64,000 bases of DNA from Bipolaris cookei. Lineage: Eukaryota; Ascomycota; Dothideomycetes; Pleosporales; Pleosporaceae. Positions 34,479 through 47,951 of this stretch are shown one piece after another. Position numbers and translations under genes: made by a program. The notes below the pieces were generated by a model, which saw only the letters and a list, made by a program, of their open reading frames with translations, was not told the DNA's origin and ran no database searches. The stretch's first letter is position 1; every line of letters begins with the position of its first letter. The stretch spans positions 146,975-210,974 of the forward strand of contig NRSV01000064.1 in the NCBI GenBank assembly GCA_002286855.1. Reading direction: 5' to 3'.

Positions 34479-35077
34479 GATGAGTGGAGTCGAGGGCTTT
34501 GTAAGGCGTCGTGGATCGCAAAAATGGTGCCAAGCCCATCCACGGCCTGTCCTGCACCATGGCGCGCATACTAGATACTATGTACGTACTAGTAAGTCAT
34601 ACGTGCATGGATGGTGGGTGCGACTAGCCAGCCTCCACCGGCGCGGGGAAGCTTGGGTCGCTTCCACACCACCAGCCTCACCCGTCAACCGCCCAGCCGA
34701 CATGGTCCGCCTCTATGCAGTCACAGAGCACCGCGAGACTACTTCTCGGGCACAGCACATGACTTGCCAGCAACTGTCCCACGTTTGCTTGTTGCGTAAG
34801 TTCTTCTCCCGCAGATTAGGCGTCATGGCTATTGTTTTTGTTTGTACATAGTATGTATATGTACTACACATGCACGTGCGCATGGATACATACATATACA
34901 CATAAATACAGGTTTCCTCTTTCATCTCACTTCCCTTTTGGGACTGTTCGCTCCACACCACCCCGCCTCTCCGCCTAAATACTCTGACCACCCGCTCCTC
35001 GCCTAGTCCTTGACTAGTCCTCGGCCGCCTCAACTCCTTCTGCTTTGCTCAAGCCGCCACCTCTCTCCATCCTCAGC
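34479..35077. promoter_or_regulatory. Bidirectional promoter, RED factor/GH43
   Basis: About 0.6 kb between divergent genes. It includes a TACATA/ATACAC-rich stretch near 34850-34910 and pyrimidine-rich sequence up to the GH43 start. Confidence 0.4.
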
Positions 35078-36215
35078 ATGTTCAGGCTCTTGGTCACTGT
35101 GGCGCTTGCCATTGGCGCCCTCTGCCAACACTCTCCCCCTGCCAACTTAACCTCGACTTTCACCAACCCTATCGTCGACACGGGTGCTGATCCGTAAGCT
35201 TGAATGTCACCGTCGCAGGGTGAATGCTAACCATGTCAGTTGGATGTTTCGTCATGGTGACTTTTACTACATGACCTACACCAACAACGTCAACATAACC
35301 CTATGGCGCAGCAAGTCTATTACAGACTGGAACGGCGCAGAGTCCAAGACCATCTTTCACCCGAAGCCCAACAAGCCCTACTCAACTGACCTTTGGGCTC
35401 CGGAAATCCACCAGATTGGCGGTGCTTGGTGGGTTATCTTCACTGCTGATCCCAATTACGACTCTCCTCCCCCCGAGGTCGAGATGTGGTGCGAATACAA
35501 CTGTCCCGCCGTCAATCACCGCATGTTTGTCGTGGCTGGTGAAGGCCAAGATCCATGGACTGCTACCTATCGGTACCATGGCCAACTCGAGACTTATGAC
35601 CAGTTCGCTATAGATGGAACATACTTCCAGTATAGGGATCAGCTGTATCACGTCTACTCCTGCTGGTACCGTAAGTACGATGGCTGGCCAGCCAACCTCT
35701 GCATCACCAAAATGTCGGATCCTTCTACAACCACCTCACCCTTCTCAGAGCGCCAAGTCATCTCGGTGCCAGAGTATGCGTGGGAGAAGACGCCTTTTGG
35801 TCGCGCAAGTAACGATCGCCTCTCATCTAATGAGGGTCCTCAACAGCTCACCAACCCTACCACGGGCCAAAACTTCCTCATTTACAGCGCCGCCCGCTCA
35901 GATAATCGCAACTATTGCCTTGGCCAGCTCGAGCTTGTTGGTGACGACCCAATGAATCCTAGCGACTGGCGGAAGCACCCGTATCCCGTCTTCTATCAGA
36001 ACCCTAGCGAGTCTGCGTATGGTGTTGGCCATGCGTCCTTTACCACTTCTCCCGACAACACCGAGAACTGGATCGTCTATCATGGAATGAAAGATCCGAC
36101 TAACGGCTGGAGTGCCCGTACGATTCGCGCTCAAAAGTTTGACTGGAACGAGGACGGTACGCCCAAATTCCCAAAACCAGGCTATGGACCTTATCAAGTT
36201 CCTAGTGGTCAGTAA
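35078..36215 (+). CDS. Secreted glycoside hydrolase family 43 enzyme
   Basis: Model: join(35078..35193, 35240..36215), 363 aa. Signal peptide MFRLLVTVALAIGALC is followed by NPIVDTGADPWMFRHGDFYYMTYT. The GH43 residues are in place: the general base Asp38 (GADP, restored by the 46 nt intron), a central Asp164 (FAIDGTYF), and the acid Glu237 (SSNEGPQ). Other family marks are TDLWAPEIHQIGGAWWVIFTAD and VGHASFTTSPDN. GH43 enzymes cut arabinan, xylan or arabinoxylan side chains in plant cell walls; the exact substrate is not visible. There is no carbohydrate-binding module, and the length fits a single five-bladed propeller. Confidence 0.9.
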
Positions 36216-36505
36216 ATCACGATGTTGGGCGATATCTGGATAGTACATGGCCCGTTAGCATATTGTTTATGTCAATTGTTGTGATCCGTTTTCATGTGTT
36301 TTATGGTATCAGTGTTCCCTATTCGGGCTAATTTCTGCAAGGTGGACTATACACATCTGGAACAGGCAACTGATACTGTGTCCTTTACTGGGTTCACATA
36401 TATACTACCAATGATATAAATAACTCCCTACCACGCTGATCAGGCTACTATGCATATAATGCAAGTGTTTCAAGGTTATGGACAGTTCAATGAATAGTCA
36501 TTTAG

Positions 36506-38133
36506 CTATACAGCGCTCTTTTCCTTGGCTGCTCGCCTGAGTCTGCTTTTCTCAATAGCCTCATCGACCTTTGTCCTTCTCCAACTACAGCTGTCTGCAA
36601 AGTCACATATCCTGCACTTGAAAGCCTCTTCTATTTCCACTCCCTTTGCCTCTCTCTGCCCCTTCCACCACGCCATTTCATCATCAATGTACTTGTCAAT
36701 GGTATCAGTGTCATAAACCATGAGCTCTGATCCAATGACATGACCATTCTTCGCATAGCGAAACTCGGCGCGAACAATGGGTGATAGGCTTGTAGGAGGG
36801 ACTACGGTTTGCATTTCGGTAACCAGCAGTGACCACAGCGAGAGGAGATTTGGATAATCAGGGGCCTGATTGTGAGGGCCGATGCCGCCTACCGCTTGCA
36901 TAAACGTATCGCTGAAGTTTTCGAGGGGTTGCAAATCGTAGCGTGAGAAGACAGTCTCTGCATCTACCGTATTCAACGACAATGACTCGAGCAGTTTACG
37001 ATAGAGCATCAGCTGCATCCACGTCGGACGCAACGAGGATCCAGCAGGAAGCGAGTTTGCAGACCTCGTCTTGACATCACTTATGTAAATCTGACGGTCA
37101 GGCTGTGACATGCTTCGAGTAGACTTCTTGGCAAAAGCATCTGAAATTCCGAGCTGGCCCGATGGCAGAGGAATGATGCCGCCATTTCTCTCAGCGCTAG
37201 ATCTCTCAAGCTGCTGTTCAAAAGCGGCATCGGGGCACTGGTAGGACAATTCATCGATTATGCCATTGACGACCTGGCCTTCCAAAACCCCCCACACTTC
37301 CAACTCTCGGGTGAGGCCAGTCTCACTTAGACAGCGCAAGCCGGATATTGTGTTCCATATACGTAGGCCAAAGCGATCTTCCTTGCTTTCAACTTGCACG
37401 GGCACCGTGGTATGCACCTCGGCCTCGAGGTTTTCATGAATCTTGGAGCCCGTGCGCATCGCCTGTGTTCTCGGTTTGCGCCCAAACTTGTTCAAAGTGT
37501 ACAAGTATTGCAGTTCACACCATGCCGGAGAGACAAGGTCTGTTACCGATAAAGGCTTCTTGGGCTTGGTGCGAAATCGTTCGAGTGGCGAACCATTGTC
37601 ATGCTTGGTGTCTGCTGTGCTATGACGCGAGCGAGATGGTGAGCGTCGAGGAGACAAGGTCGGTTGTTCGAAGGGAACTAATGGCTGTTAGTCGTCAGTC
37701 GATATGGATACTCTTCAGCTACTACAATACTGAACTTACCACTCCATGCTCGCCGCGATCTCTCGTCGTACTCGACTTCCAACGTACACCGATCTCCCAT
37801 GGAAGAGCTTTGTAGATTTCTCTGTTCATCAGCCAGGACACTTCTCGTGCCTTGAGCGACACGCAGCACTGGTGGCTTGTGTATGCGCACGAAGCCTTCC
37901 ACATCCTGCTCTTCATCCTCAATCTTGTCTTGTTCAAACTCTACGCTGGGCACAACTGCGCTTCTATCGAGAGAAGCTGCGCCTCTTATCGTGGCAAAGG
38001 CGCTTGCGAGTAAGATGTCCTCGTCGATGTCGATGTCTGAGCCATAATCGCTTAGTGTGGCGACAGATTCGATTTCAATATCCGAGCCATAGTCGCCCAC
38101 TTGATTCGTTAGCTGCACAGTTGGTGCTGTCAT
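36506..38133 (-). CDS. EXO5: Exonuclease V (EXO5/Dem1), Fe-S DNA exonuclease
   Basis: Model: complement(join(36506..37677, 37740..38133)), 521 aa. The intron (62 nt) joins RRAWS to VPFEQPTLSP. The four Fe-S cysteines typical of the family are Cys185 (SPAWCELQY), Cys486, Cys489 and Cys495 (KCRICDFADSC). RecB-type nuclease elements include VNGIIDELSY and IYISDVKTRSANSLPAG (acidic residues and Lys expected to bind metal), with GSKIHENLEAEVH before. Exo5 degrades single-stranded DNA; the yeast enzyme acts in mitochondria and the human one in the nucleus. The acidic, low-complexity N terminus (about 1-130) shows no clear presequence. Confidence 0.9.
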
Positions 38134-38596
38134 GATGCCATTATCCAGCCACGGTGCGCTGGTGATGCGGGTGGTTGCGGTGGCGGTGGGGCGCGCTTCA
38201 GGCTGGCGCGCTCTCGCGTCTGCCTATGTAGTACTATACTCATGAGGTCATAGGCCTTTACGCCATTCAGCACAAGTTGGGCCCAAGCTGTAGTTGCCCA
38301 TGGTGGCCATATATGCATAGGATATGAGCTATTTGGCACAACAGGCTGTATCTGTGTTGTAGCTTGAGTGATTCGTTTACACGAAAATTTGACGCGATTG
38401 ATCATGTGTATAAAAAGGTTACATCACGCGCCGACATGGCCCCCACATTATGAAGTGCAAAACGCGGAACGAACAATGGAATTAGAAAGGAAAACCGAAG
38501 GCCAAGGTGAAACCCAAGTACTAGACGGTATAGTCACAGGGAATACTACAAAGTTTTGTGCTTCCGCCTTGCATGACTTTGCTGGGTTCAATTCAC
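38134..38596. other. Spacer: EXO5 promoter and PRXL2-like 3' end
   Basis: About 0.46 kb with no supportable gene. Confidence 0.4.
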
Positions 38597-39252
38597 TCAT
38601 CTGTTTTTCAGCAAAGCATCAAGTCCCTCCTTGAAGTCTGGCATATCGTCTGCACGCTCATTTTTCCTAGACCACCTCACTATACCCTCGCCATCTATAG
38701 CAAAGTCACCCGCGGTCTGCCACCTGCTGCCACTCTCAGTCGGCCTGACGTTGATGCCTTCCTTTTTGGCCAGTTTCAGAACGCTAGGCATGCTCGCCAG
38801 GACGTGCCAGACGCCCGACGTACCCAAGCCCCACGCAGCGTACGTCTCACGCTCCGCATCAACAACGACATGGAGATTGGGTTGTATATTTCGCGAAGGG
38901 TCGGCTAGCGAAGCAAACCATTTGTCTGTAGATTCTTGGTCGCTGTGAGAAACAACCACGAAATGAATATCTAGGTGAGTAGGTGCAACTACACGCAAGT
39001 CGAGGAAAGTCTTCTCGGCGACTACAGTGATTTTGTCAAGACTATTTGGTCTAGAGATTGGCCCAATGCCAAACTGAACTACTTACAAGGACAGCCGCAG
39101 TGCCGAAGGAAAGTGATGATGGTTGGCTTGCCATTCTGTACAAATTCCTCTAAATTGGGCAATGAGGGTGCCTTTTGGCCGACAGCCGGTGCATCGGCCG
39201 TCTTCACTCGAGGAGGCGACATCCATGATGATAATTCACGTTGCCAGGTCAT
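38597..39252 (-). CDS. Thioredoxin-fold AhpC/TSA antioxidant, PRXL2-like
   Basis: Model: complement(join(38597..39021, 39087..39252)), 196 aa. The pattern PTIITFLRHCGCPFAEKTFLDLR (Cys52, Cys54), followed by HFVVVSHSDQ, SRNIQPNLHVVVDAERE and YAAWGLGTSGVWHV, fits fungal AhpC/TSA-type peroxiredoxin-like proteins. The 65 nt intron falls right after the second cysteine region and restores CPFAEK. The frame is open further upstream without an ATG, so I start at 39252. A redox role is inferred; the classic resolving cysteine of typical peroxiredoxins is not obvious. Confidence 0.8.
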
Positions 39253-39671
39253 TGCGGAATTCGATATGTGCGGATCAAGGGGACGATTGTAAAAAGCATA
39301 CCGAGACACGAGAATGAGTGCATTTGTGACTGCTGCCGCACCCACGATGGAGTGCTAGTAAGCAAGATATAGTGGCAAAATGACGTTACTGGCAAGTTGG
39401 TAGCGTACAAGTCGATGGCCGGATTGGGAAATATGAAGGTCACGTCACAAGCATTGAAGAGTTTGAAGTGGAAATCTATTGATTTCGTGGGATATCGACC
39501 AGTGACCACTGATTAGCCTGGATATACTACATGCTCAGCACCGCTCGTGTGCACTCATAAAACCGAGTTGAAGACCGTGAACCATGAAAAACCCCAAACG
39601 CCTATACTATCCGAACCAAAGACCCATCACCGACCCGAGGATGTTGTCATGTCGTGTTGAAGGTGAAAAGC
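39253..39671. other. Spacer: PRXL2-like promoter and histone H3 3' end
   Basis: 419 bp. No coding feature seen; contains the 3' UTR of H3. Confidence 0.4.
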
Positions 39672-41085
<1,414 letters not shown>

Positions 41086-42344
41086 AGTGCTTTTCTTCAC
41101 GGTTTTCATGTTACGACTTTTGCCGACTTATTCAGTCCATGGTCGGCTTCGGTGCTCGGTGGGATGGTCATAGCCTTGTACAGTATACTAAGGCTCGGAG
41201 TTCACGGTTATATCAGTCGGTTTCTGCTTTGCATGGAATGATACCATAATACTTCAATTTCTCTCTTGTGCCTTGTGATGTCTAGTGTCATTGTCTACTT
41301 TTGTATCGTGACTTGTGCCTCTCTGCTTGCTGTGGGCTTAGATGTCTTGGGTTCTATTGGTGCTATTCTCTGGGTTTATGTGCTGTTCGTTGCATGCATT
41401 TATATGCTACATGCAAGTGCTATGGTTTCGATTAACTACACATCGAGTCTGAGCCTCTTCTTTCGGGTGTCATGATTAATCTATACCTACCACACCAGGC
41501 ATTTTGGTAGACGCAAACTAGCCGTCGACAATAATCCACCACTGGCGTGTTGATTTAATGTCAATCTACATGATCTCGCTCTCATGACCCATGTTCTCCC
41601 TTTTCACAATAATTTTACTGTTCGATGCTGTCGGTCATGTCAATTTTGAACTATGCCGATGACGTCATTGCCTGCACACAAGCGGTTGAACATCGTGATC
41701 ACTGGGTCAATTCATTTAAAAACTGTTGCATATATTTATTTGGTGTGTCAGCATTGTGTATCTGAGTTTTTAGCTCAATCAATCTTGTTGGACGTGCGGC
41801 GTGAATTTTTGTAATAATTAAGTGTTGCGGTTAACTGTAGAAAATGATTTTTTTGTAACATCATCTACATTTTTTTTCAATAATCACAGCATTTATCTTT
41901 AATAAAAAAAACTACAGTAAAACCACCGTCTCAAGTCTTCTACGCGTATTAATATCAAATAAGTAGTTTTTTCCCCTCCCAACATCTATTGTTATGTGTC
42001 GCGTCACACAAGCTGTTGTATACATGTGTTCACTTGTCGCGCCAAGCAACACCAGGGGAGACAGAGTAGATACCAGGACACCACACCACGTACAATATAA
42101 TTCACTACACGTACTGAAAAGCTGTCTGGTCTACAAATTCTAAAGATATCCATTATTTTATCTTTGCAGGATGATTCAATGGGCACAAGTCGCGAAAGTC
42201 AACCATCACGACGCGTCACAAGAGACCTGCACACCATGGGATCCCGAGACATCCAAACATAACGCGTCACTACGTATGTCTAACCCACCCACCCATACTC
42301 TGACATGGGAAGAGAGTAAGAGGCATCCGCCAGAACTGGCATCT
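41086..42344. other. Large AT-rich spacer, H4/HAD
   Basis: 1.26 kb with no supportable gene. The part from about 41560 to 42150 is notably AT-rich with many homopolymers. A weak pair of facing words (gcggttaactgtag at 41827 and actacagtaaaaccaccgtc at 41911) is noted as a possible very small inverted repeat. Confidence 0.45.
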
Positions 42345-43414
42345 TCAATCCATGCCAATGGGAAGGGAGGAGCCCAACCGCATAGCCGCATTGCCTTCTG
42401 TCACCGCGATACCCAGCCTTTCTGCTACCGTTATGAATCCTCTATTGCCATTACCAAGACCCACCCACATGTCCACCCAGCCGGCAGTGCGTGCTTTCTC
42501 AATCTCTTCATCGCCCCAGTCCTCCTCACCAGCGCGCTCAACGTAGATGGTTTGCAGACCATTTTCCTTGGCGGCCTTGAGATCGTTCAAATGAGCAGCT
42601 ACCATGACACACTCGGCAGGCGCGACGCCCAGTGCTTTGACAGCGCCAAGGTAGACTTCGGGTGATGGCTTGTAGGTACCGAACATCTCGGACGAGAAGA
42701 GGTGCGTAAAGGGTATAGCGGTGAAGGCGCGGAGATCAGAGAGGAGGCTGGGTGTTGACTTTAGCATCAGACGGTCAAACGCGCGCGCCCCAACCTCGGC
42801 AAATGATCTTGGGCACAATCCATATTCCTAGTTGAAAGCGCGTCCTTGTTTACCAATGCATGCATGCGAGTGCAGTGCACCTCGCATAGGGACGGAAGCT
42901 AACTTACCTCATGTTGCCGTTGGAAAGTGTGCATGTTGCTATTTCCGTTAGCGACGCGTCGCAACCAGGTGGCTGGCCTCGACCTACCGAACAGCTGGTT
43001 TAGCAGCTGAACACCCAAAATAGAGTCGTCCCATGGCACTAAATGATGCCAACAAAGGCTCAGAGCGCGAATCTCATGCTCTTGCCACAAGCCCTGGAGC
43101 TCCCATTTGGCTATGAGCTCCTTGAGTGACTTGAGGTGATGATCATCGACGGTCATCCAAGTGGACGAATGATCCGCCGCGAGTTTCTTGGTGAAGACCT
43201 TGTAGCTGTCTCTCCACTCCTGTGCAAATCGACCCCAATCTTCTTCCATCATGGCAGAAGCTCGTAGTCGAAGCTGAGAAGCTAGCGATGCAGTGGCAGC
43301 ATTGAGCGACTCGTGAGCCTTGTCACACAGGGCGCTAACGATGGACTTGCGCCAGTTGACGCAGGTACCAAAGACATCAAAAAGAATGGCCCGAGGTGTC
43401 GGGGACAGAGCCAT
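42345..43414 (-). CDS. HAD-superfamily hydrolase, type II haloacid dehalogenase-like
   Basis: Model: complement(join(42345..42747, 42908..42938, 42988..43414)), 286 aa. The nucleophile is Asp13 in AILFDVFGTCVNWR; the second HAD motif TCTLSNGN lies wholly in a 31 nt exon; then SSEMFGTYKPSPEVYLGAVKALG (motif III lysine) and CVMVAAHLNDLKAAKENGL (motif IV). The order fits (S)-2-haloacid dehalogenase-like HAD type II enzymes, though fungal members have unknown substrates. An in-frame upstream ATG at 43507 would add 31 residues. The last acceptor (...acacccag, exon from 42747) was chosen because an earlier acceptor (exon from about 42828) leads to a stop. It faces away from an acyl-CoA synthetase. 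Confidence 0.78.
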
Positions 43415-44171
43415 GGTGATACCTGTAATAAGCCTTGGAGCGACCTTGGGCAGTGGCATTGACGAGTTGAGGGCTATCTGGTCAAGCCGCGCGTATGATG
43501 GTGCCATGGTTGATTATGTAGTACGTCACCCCGACAATGTTCGGAAATAGTCTGATGGGTCGGATAATGAGCTGCGTGGATTGATGGCAGAATACAGTAT
43601 GCTTGGGTGCAAGGGAAATGTTCGCTTTGTTCTGCGTCTCCCAACATATTTGATCATGCCCGTGGTGCTCGCGTCAAATTGCCCACTCGCCTGCACTTGT
43701 CCGGTGCTTGAACATGAGAGACGACAGCACGACCGTGGTGGGGGATGGAGCGAACAGCAATCAGACACATTCGCCCTCGCGCACAACACATGCTGCGGCA
43801 AGTACACTCATACTCGACATTATATAGATGGGTGCGAACGCGGAAGCCCGAGTGTGATCTCTGTGCATGTTCTTGGCTTTGCATCTCTTCAATGCCACTG
43901 CATCCCAATCAAGTTAGTGCTTCCCCGCTACTACTTTACGTAGTGCTTTGCGGGGATTTGGGAATGTCCAAGCTGTTTGTCCCGAGGTATTTCCCCCCCC
44001 CACCCCCACGGCCCTTTGGACCGATGCATCATGACAAAAACGGAGCTCTTGCGCGATTTAGATGCTCTTCCATTCAAGGCCCCTATCTACCGCTAATGAA
44101 GCCAAACCACATCCCATTATCACAGTCTCGTCTTGTGTAGCTCGCCTTCATATCTAAGTTCAAACCCGACC
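43415..44171. promoter_or_regulatory. Bidirectional promoter, HAD/acyl-CoA synthetase
   Basis: 757 bp between divergent starts (664 bp if the HAD gene starts at 43507). Includes a C-run near 43993-44008. No known motif certain. Confidence 0.4.
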
Positions 44172-46330
44172 ATGACGCCACACCAACACATCCAAGACCA
44201 AGTCTATGCAGCATCAATATCCGATCCTGAGGCATTCTGGAAACGCCAGGCAGCCAGTCTTTACTGGCACAGAGAGCCATCGCATGTATTCCGGAAAACG
44301 ACCAAATGCCTGAAGAAGAGCAACGTGTCGCATGAGCATTGGGAGTGGTTTGCGGACGGCGAAATTTCGACAACTTACAACTGCATCGACCGTCACGTGG
44401 CCAACGGAAATGGAGACAACGTTGCCATCTGCTGGGACAGTCCAGTAACGGGTCAAAAAGAGCAGTACACGTACAAGCAACTGCTACAAGAAGTAGAGAC
44501 ACTTGCAGGCGTACTGAGAGAGGAGGGAGTTAAACAAGGGGATGTCGTTCTCATCTACATGCCCATGGTACCAGCTGCTCTGTTTGCCATGCTGGCTATT
44601 GTTCGACTTGGAGCCATACATGCCGTCGTCTTTGGCGGCTTCAGTTCGGCAGCACTGGCACAGAGAATTGAAGCAAGTAGGCCTATGGCAATCATGACTG
44701 CCTCGTGCGGAATTGAGGGAACAAAGAAGCCGACTGGGTACAAGAGCATGATTGAGGGAGCAGTTGACAAGAGTGAATTCAAACCATCCAAAATCATTGT
44801 GTGGCAAAGAGAGCAGCTGAGATGGGACCCAATACTTAAAGAAGACGGGCAGCGGAACTGGCAGCGACTAGTCAAGAGTGCGAAAAATCGAGGGCTCAAG
44901 GCCGACGCTGTACCGGTCAAGAGTGGGGATGGAATATACATCATTTACACCTCGGGAACGACTGGGCTGCCAAAGGGCGTGGTTCGCTCCGCAGGGGGGC
45001 ATGCCGTAGGCCTCAACTTTTCCATCAAGTACCTCTTTGGCGTCCATGGTGCAGGCGATGTCATGTTTACTGCAAGCGACATTGGATGGGTTGTTGGACA
45101 TTCGTACATTGTCTACGCCCCGTTGCTAGCTGGCGCCACGACGATTTTATTTGAAGGCAAGCCAATCGGAACTCCAGACGCAAGTACGTTTTGGCGAATT
45201 ATTGAGGAGTACAAAGTCTCAACCATGTTCACTGCTCCAACAGCTCTGAGGGCGATTCGAAGGGACGATGGCGAAAACCACTTCTTTGAAGCAAGAGGCA
45301 GAAGAGGTGCACTGAAGACACTTCGAGCCCTATTTCTGGCAGGGGAGAGAAGCGAGCCGAGTATCATCCGTATGTATCAGGAGTTGTTGACCGAACATTG
45401 CGCTCCAGGCGCAGTGGTGGTAGATAACTGGTGGTCGTCGGAGTCGGGTTCTCCCATTTCTGGGATTGCACTAAGCGCTTCGTCAGGACTGGACTTTTCT
45501 TGTCAAGAGCGTCCAAAGCCACTTGCAATCAAGCCAGGCTCGGCAGGGAAGGCCATGCCGGGGTTTGATGTGCGTGTGGTGGATGACGATGGCAACGAGG
45601 TTGCGAGGGGTGAGATGGGGAACATTGTCATGGCGATACCTTTGGCTCCGACGGCGTTCACGACGCTGTGGGAAGACGAGGAACGCTTCTACAAAGGCTA
45701 CTTGAAGAGGTTTAATGGCAAGTGGATTGACACGGGAGATGCCGGGATGATGGACGAGGAAGGGTATATTTCCATCATGGCACGAGCTGACGATGTGATC
45801 AATGTCGCGGCGCACCGGTTTAGTACAGGTAAGCTGAGTTTAGTATGTATAGAGTGGCGTGGATATGCTAACAGCGATGATGAGGTGCCATTGAGCAAGC
45901 AATCACGTCTCATGGATGGATTGCCGAAGCAGCTGTGGTAGGGATTCCCGATGCTTTGAAGGGGCACTTGCCATTCGCCTTTGTTACTCTGTCTAGGCAC
46001 GACCATCCGGAATCGGCAGTGATGGACGAGGGGCTGTTTGGCGAGGTTCAAGGGCTTGTACGGAAGCAGATAGGTGCCATTGCTAGCCTGGGAGGCATCA
46101 TTCAGGGAAAGGGCATGATACCCAAGACGAGGAGTGGCAAAACGCTGCGGCGAGTGTTGCGGGAGCTGCTCGAGAACGCGACGCATGGCGAGTTTGAAAA
46201 GGAAGTCCAGGTACCCAGCACGATTGAAGATGGCGAGGCGGTCCATGTAGCGAGGGAGAAGATTCGCGAATACTTTGAGCGGAGGGGCAAAGGGTTGCAC
46301 CAAGCAACAGAAGCGCGTGCAAAGCTGTGA
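44172..46330 (+). CDS. Acetyl/propionyl-CoA synthetase-like AMP-forming ligase (ACSS3/PrpE type)
   Basis: Model: join(44172..45828, 45885..46330), 700 aa. An acetyl-CoA synthetase N domain (AFWKRQAASLYWHREP) precedes YTSGTTGLPKG (259-269, AMP/Pi binding), VDNWWSSESGSPI (A5 region), WIDTGDAGMMDEEGY (A7), MARADDVINVAAHRFSTG (A8) and the acylation lysine Lys638 in KTRSGKTLRR. The WWSSESG version and length point to propionate rather than acetate as substrate, as in ACSS3 and PrpE; this is an inference. The intron splits GxG after HRFSTG and was checked by frame. Such enzymes feed propionate into the methylcitrate cycle; a peroxisomal or mitochondrial address is not clear from the ends. Confidence 0.88.
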
Positions 46331-46508
46331 ATAGCACTACATACTACTGTCTACTACTTGGTAGTATAGTTGGGGTGCGAGGGCAGGCCGGGGTAGCCAA
46401 GGGAGGATGGTTTCGGCACAGTTGCTTGCTGCGTAGTGCGAGTGTTTCGGCATGACATGACGGGGCGTCGCCACAGGGCAGCAGCTCGCAGAGGCACTCG
46501 AGCTAGGG

Positions 46509-46533
46509 CGGGGGGCGGCGGGGGGGGGGGGGG
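46509..46533. repeat. Homopolymeric G tract
   Basis: GGGGCGGCGG run followed by thirteen or more G; could form a G-quadruplex. Easily misread in assembly. Confidence 0.8.
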
Positions 46534-46607
46534 TTGGTTTGAGCTAAGCGGGCCATGTGCAGGCCAGTATGATTGCAGATTGTGCTTGTGCTTGGGCGTT
46601 AGTTGGC

Positions 46608-46685
46608 TATGTGGATGTGGATGTGGGATGTGGATGTGGATGTGGATGAGGATGTGGATGAGGATGAGGATGAGGATGAGGATGA
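46608..46685. repeat. Hexamer repeat GGATGT/GGATGA
   Basis: About twelve copies of ggatgt or ggatga in a row with a one-base slip. Translation would give Asp-Val/Asp-Glu repeats, but no real frame is associated. Confidence 0.85.
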
Positions 46686-47861
46686 CGTGGGATGGAGGAC
46701 AGGTAAGGAGAGCATGGAGCTCAACGGCGCCGGGATTGCAGCGGCCCGCTCCCCGGAAAGTCGACGAGAGGCCACAGCAGTGGTTCTCGATGGCCAAGTG
46801 ACATGTACTTGGCTGTGCCGGTCAGCCAGCCAGTGGAGCGAGTAGGACCAACTAAGTAAGTAGACAGAGAGTGGCCGAGCGATGGGCCGGGGGGCCCAGT
46901 GACACACGTGCTCGCAGGAAGCTGCGGGCGATAGTGAGTGGATGGCGAGGGCGGATGGTGGAGGCGGTGGAGCGGTGGGATTCGGGGTAAGGAGCAGCAG
47001 GCACGGCGGGCCAATGAGGCGGGCCGGAGGCAGGCCGGCGGCAGGCCGGAAGCAGGCGTGTTGGAGGCGATAGGGACACGCACACACACACGCACACGAG
47101 TCCGCCCGCGGGTCGTGGAGCTTGCTCCTGTGGACTCGACGCTGATGCCGCCGGCTCGGCTACAAGCTGTCGCGGCTCAGGCTCCTGTTCCCCGAGAGTG
47201 AGAGCACCCTGACTGACTGAAGCCCTGGCGCCTTTGCTGTCTGAAGCTCTGCGCCCTGGAGGCGGGCATGCGCGAGCCTTGGGCGAGGCGAGCAGAGGGG
47301 GGATTGAGGGCCATTCAAGGCCATGGCAGCAGTGCCTATCTGAACCCGCAGCCATGGATGCATCCAGCCATGCACCCATCAACCCATCCACATGCCATAC
47401 ATGAATATACTCTACTTAGCCAGACACATTGGGGCGTGGAGGCGCGTCCCGGGCGACGGCAATTTGGACTGCAGTGAAGCGGACTTACCACGGCCCCTGC
47501 GGTCGAATCACAGCGACACCAGCCCGTCTCAGAACAGGGGGCAGCGAGGTCAGTATCCAAGTACATACTTACGCTGCGTCTCTCCGCGGCACGCACCCGT
47601 AGTGCCGAGCACTCGCGTTAGCAGGCGTGCTAATATGGCGTTTGGCGAGGGGGGAACACAACGGGCAGAGAGCAGTGCGTTGTTTCCAGCACCATGGGCC
47701 ACGGAGTCGGCGTACAACCCACCAGGCCATGGAGCAAGTCCACAAACCGGCACATGGAGCATGCAAACCATGCCCGGCTATATATACTTTGTATATATAC
47801 ATGTATCTATATATACACGGAGAGACGTACACTTGGACATAGTTACTTATACAAATATATA

Positions 47862-47951
47862 CATACTAAGTACATACATACTAAGCACATACATACTAAG
47901 CACATACATACTAAGCACATACATACTAAGTACATATATACTAAGCACATA
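47862..47951. repeat. 15-bp minisatellite, six copies
   Basis: Unit catactaagcacata, six consecutive copies differing only by T/C at one site (catactaagtacata) and one tatactaag. The flanks are (ACATAC)n-like sequence. Confidence 0.9.

Noticed and set aside
9739..38133. RAD54 and EXO5 (and FCP1) read as a DNA-metabolism cluster
   Set aside because: They are separated by many unrelated genes with both orientations; no sign of linkage beyond ordinary gene density.
41824..41930. Possible miniature inverted-repeat element (ggttaactgtag ... ctacagtaaaacc)
   Set aside because: Match is short and imperfect, no target duplication could be identified, and AT-rich sequence gives such pairs by chance.
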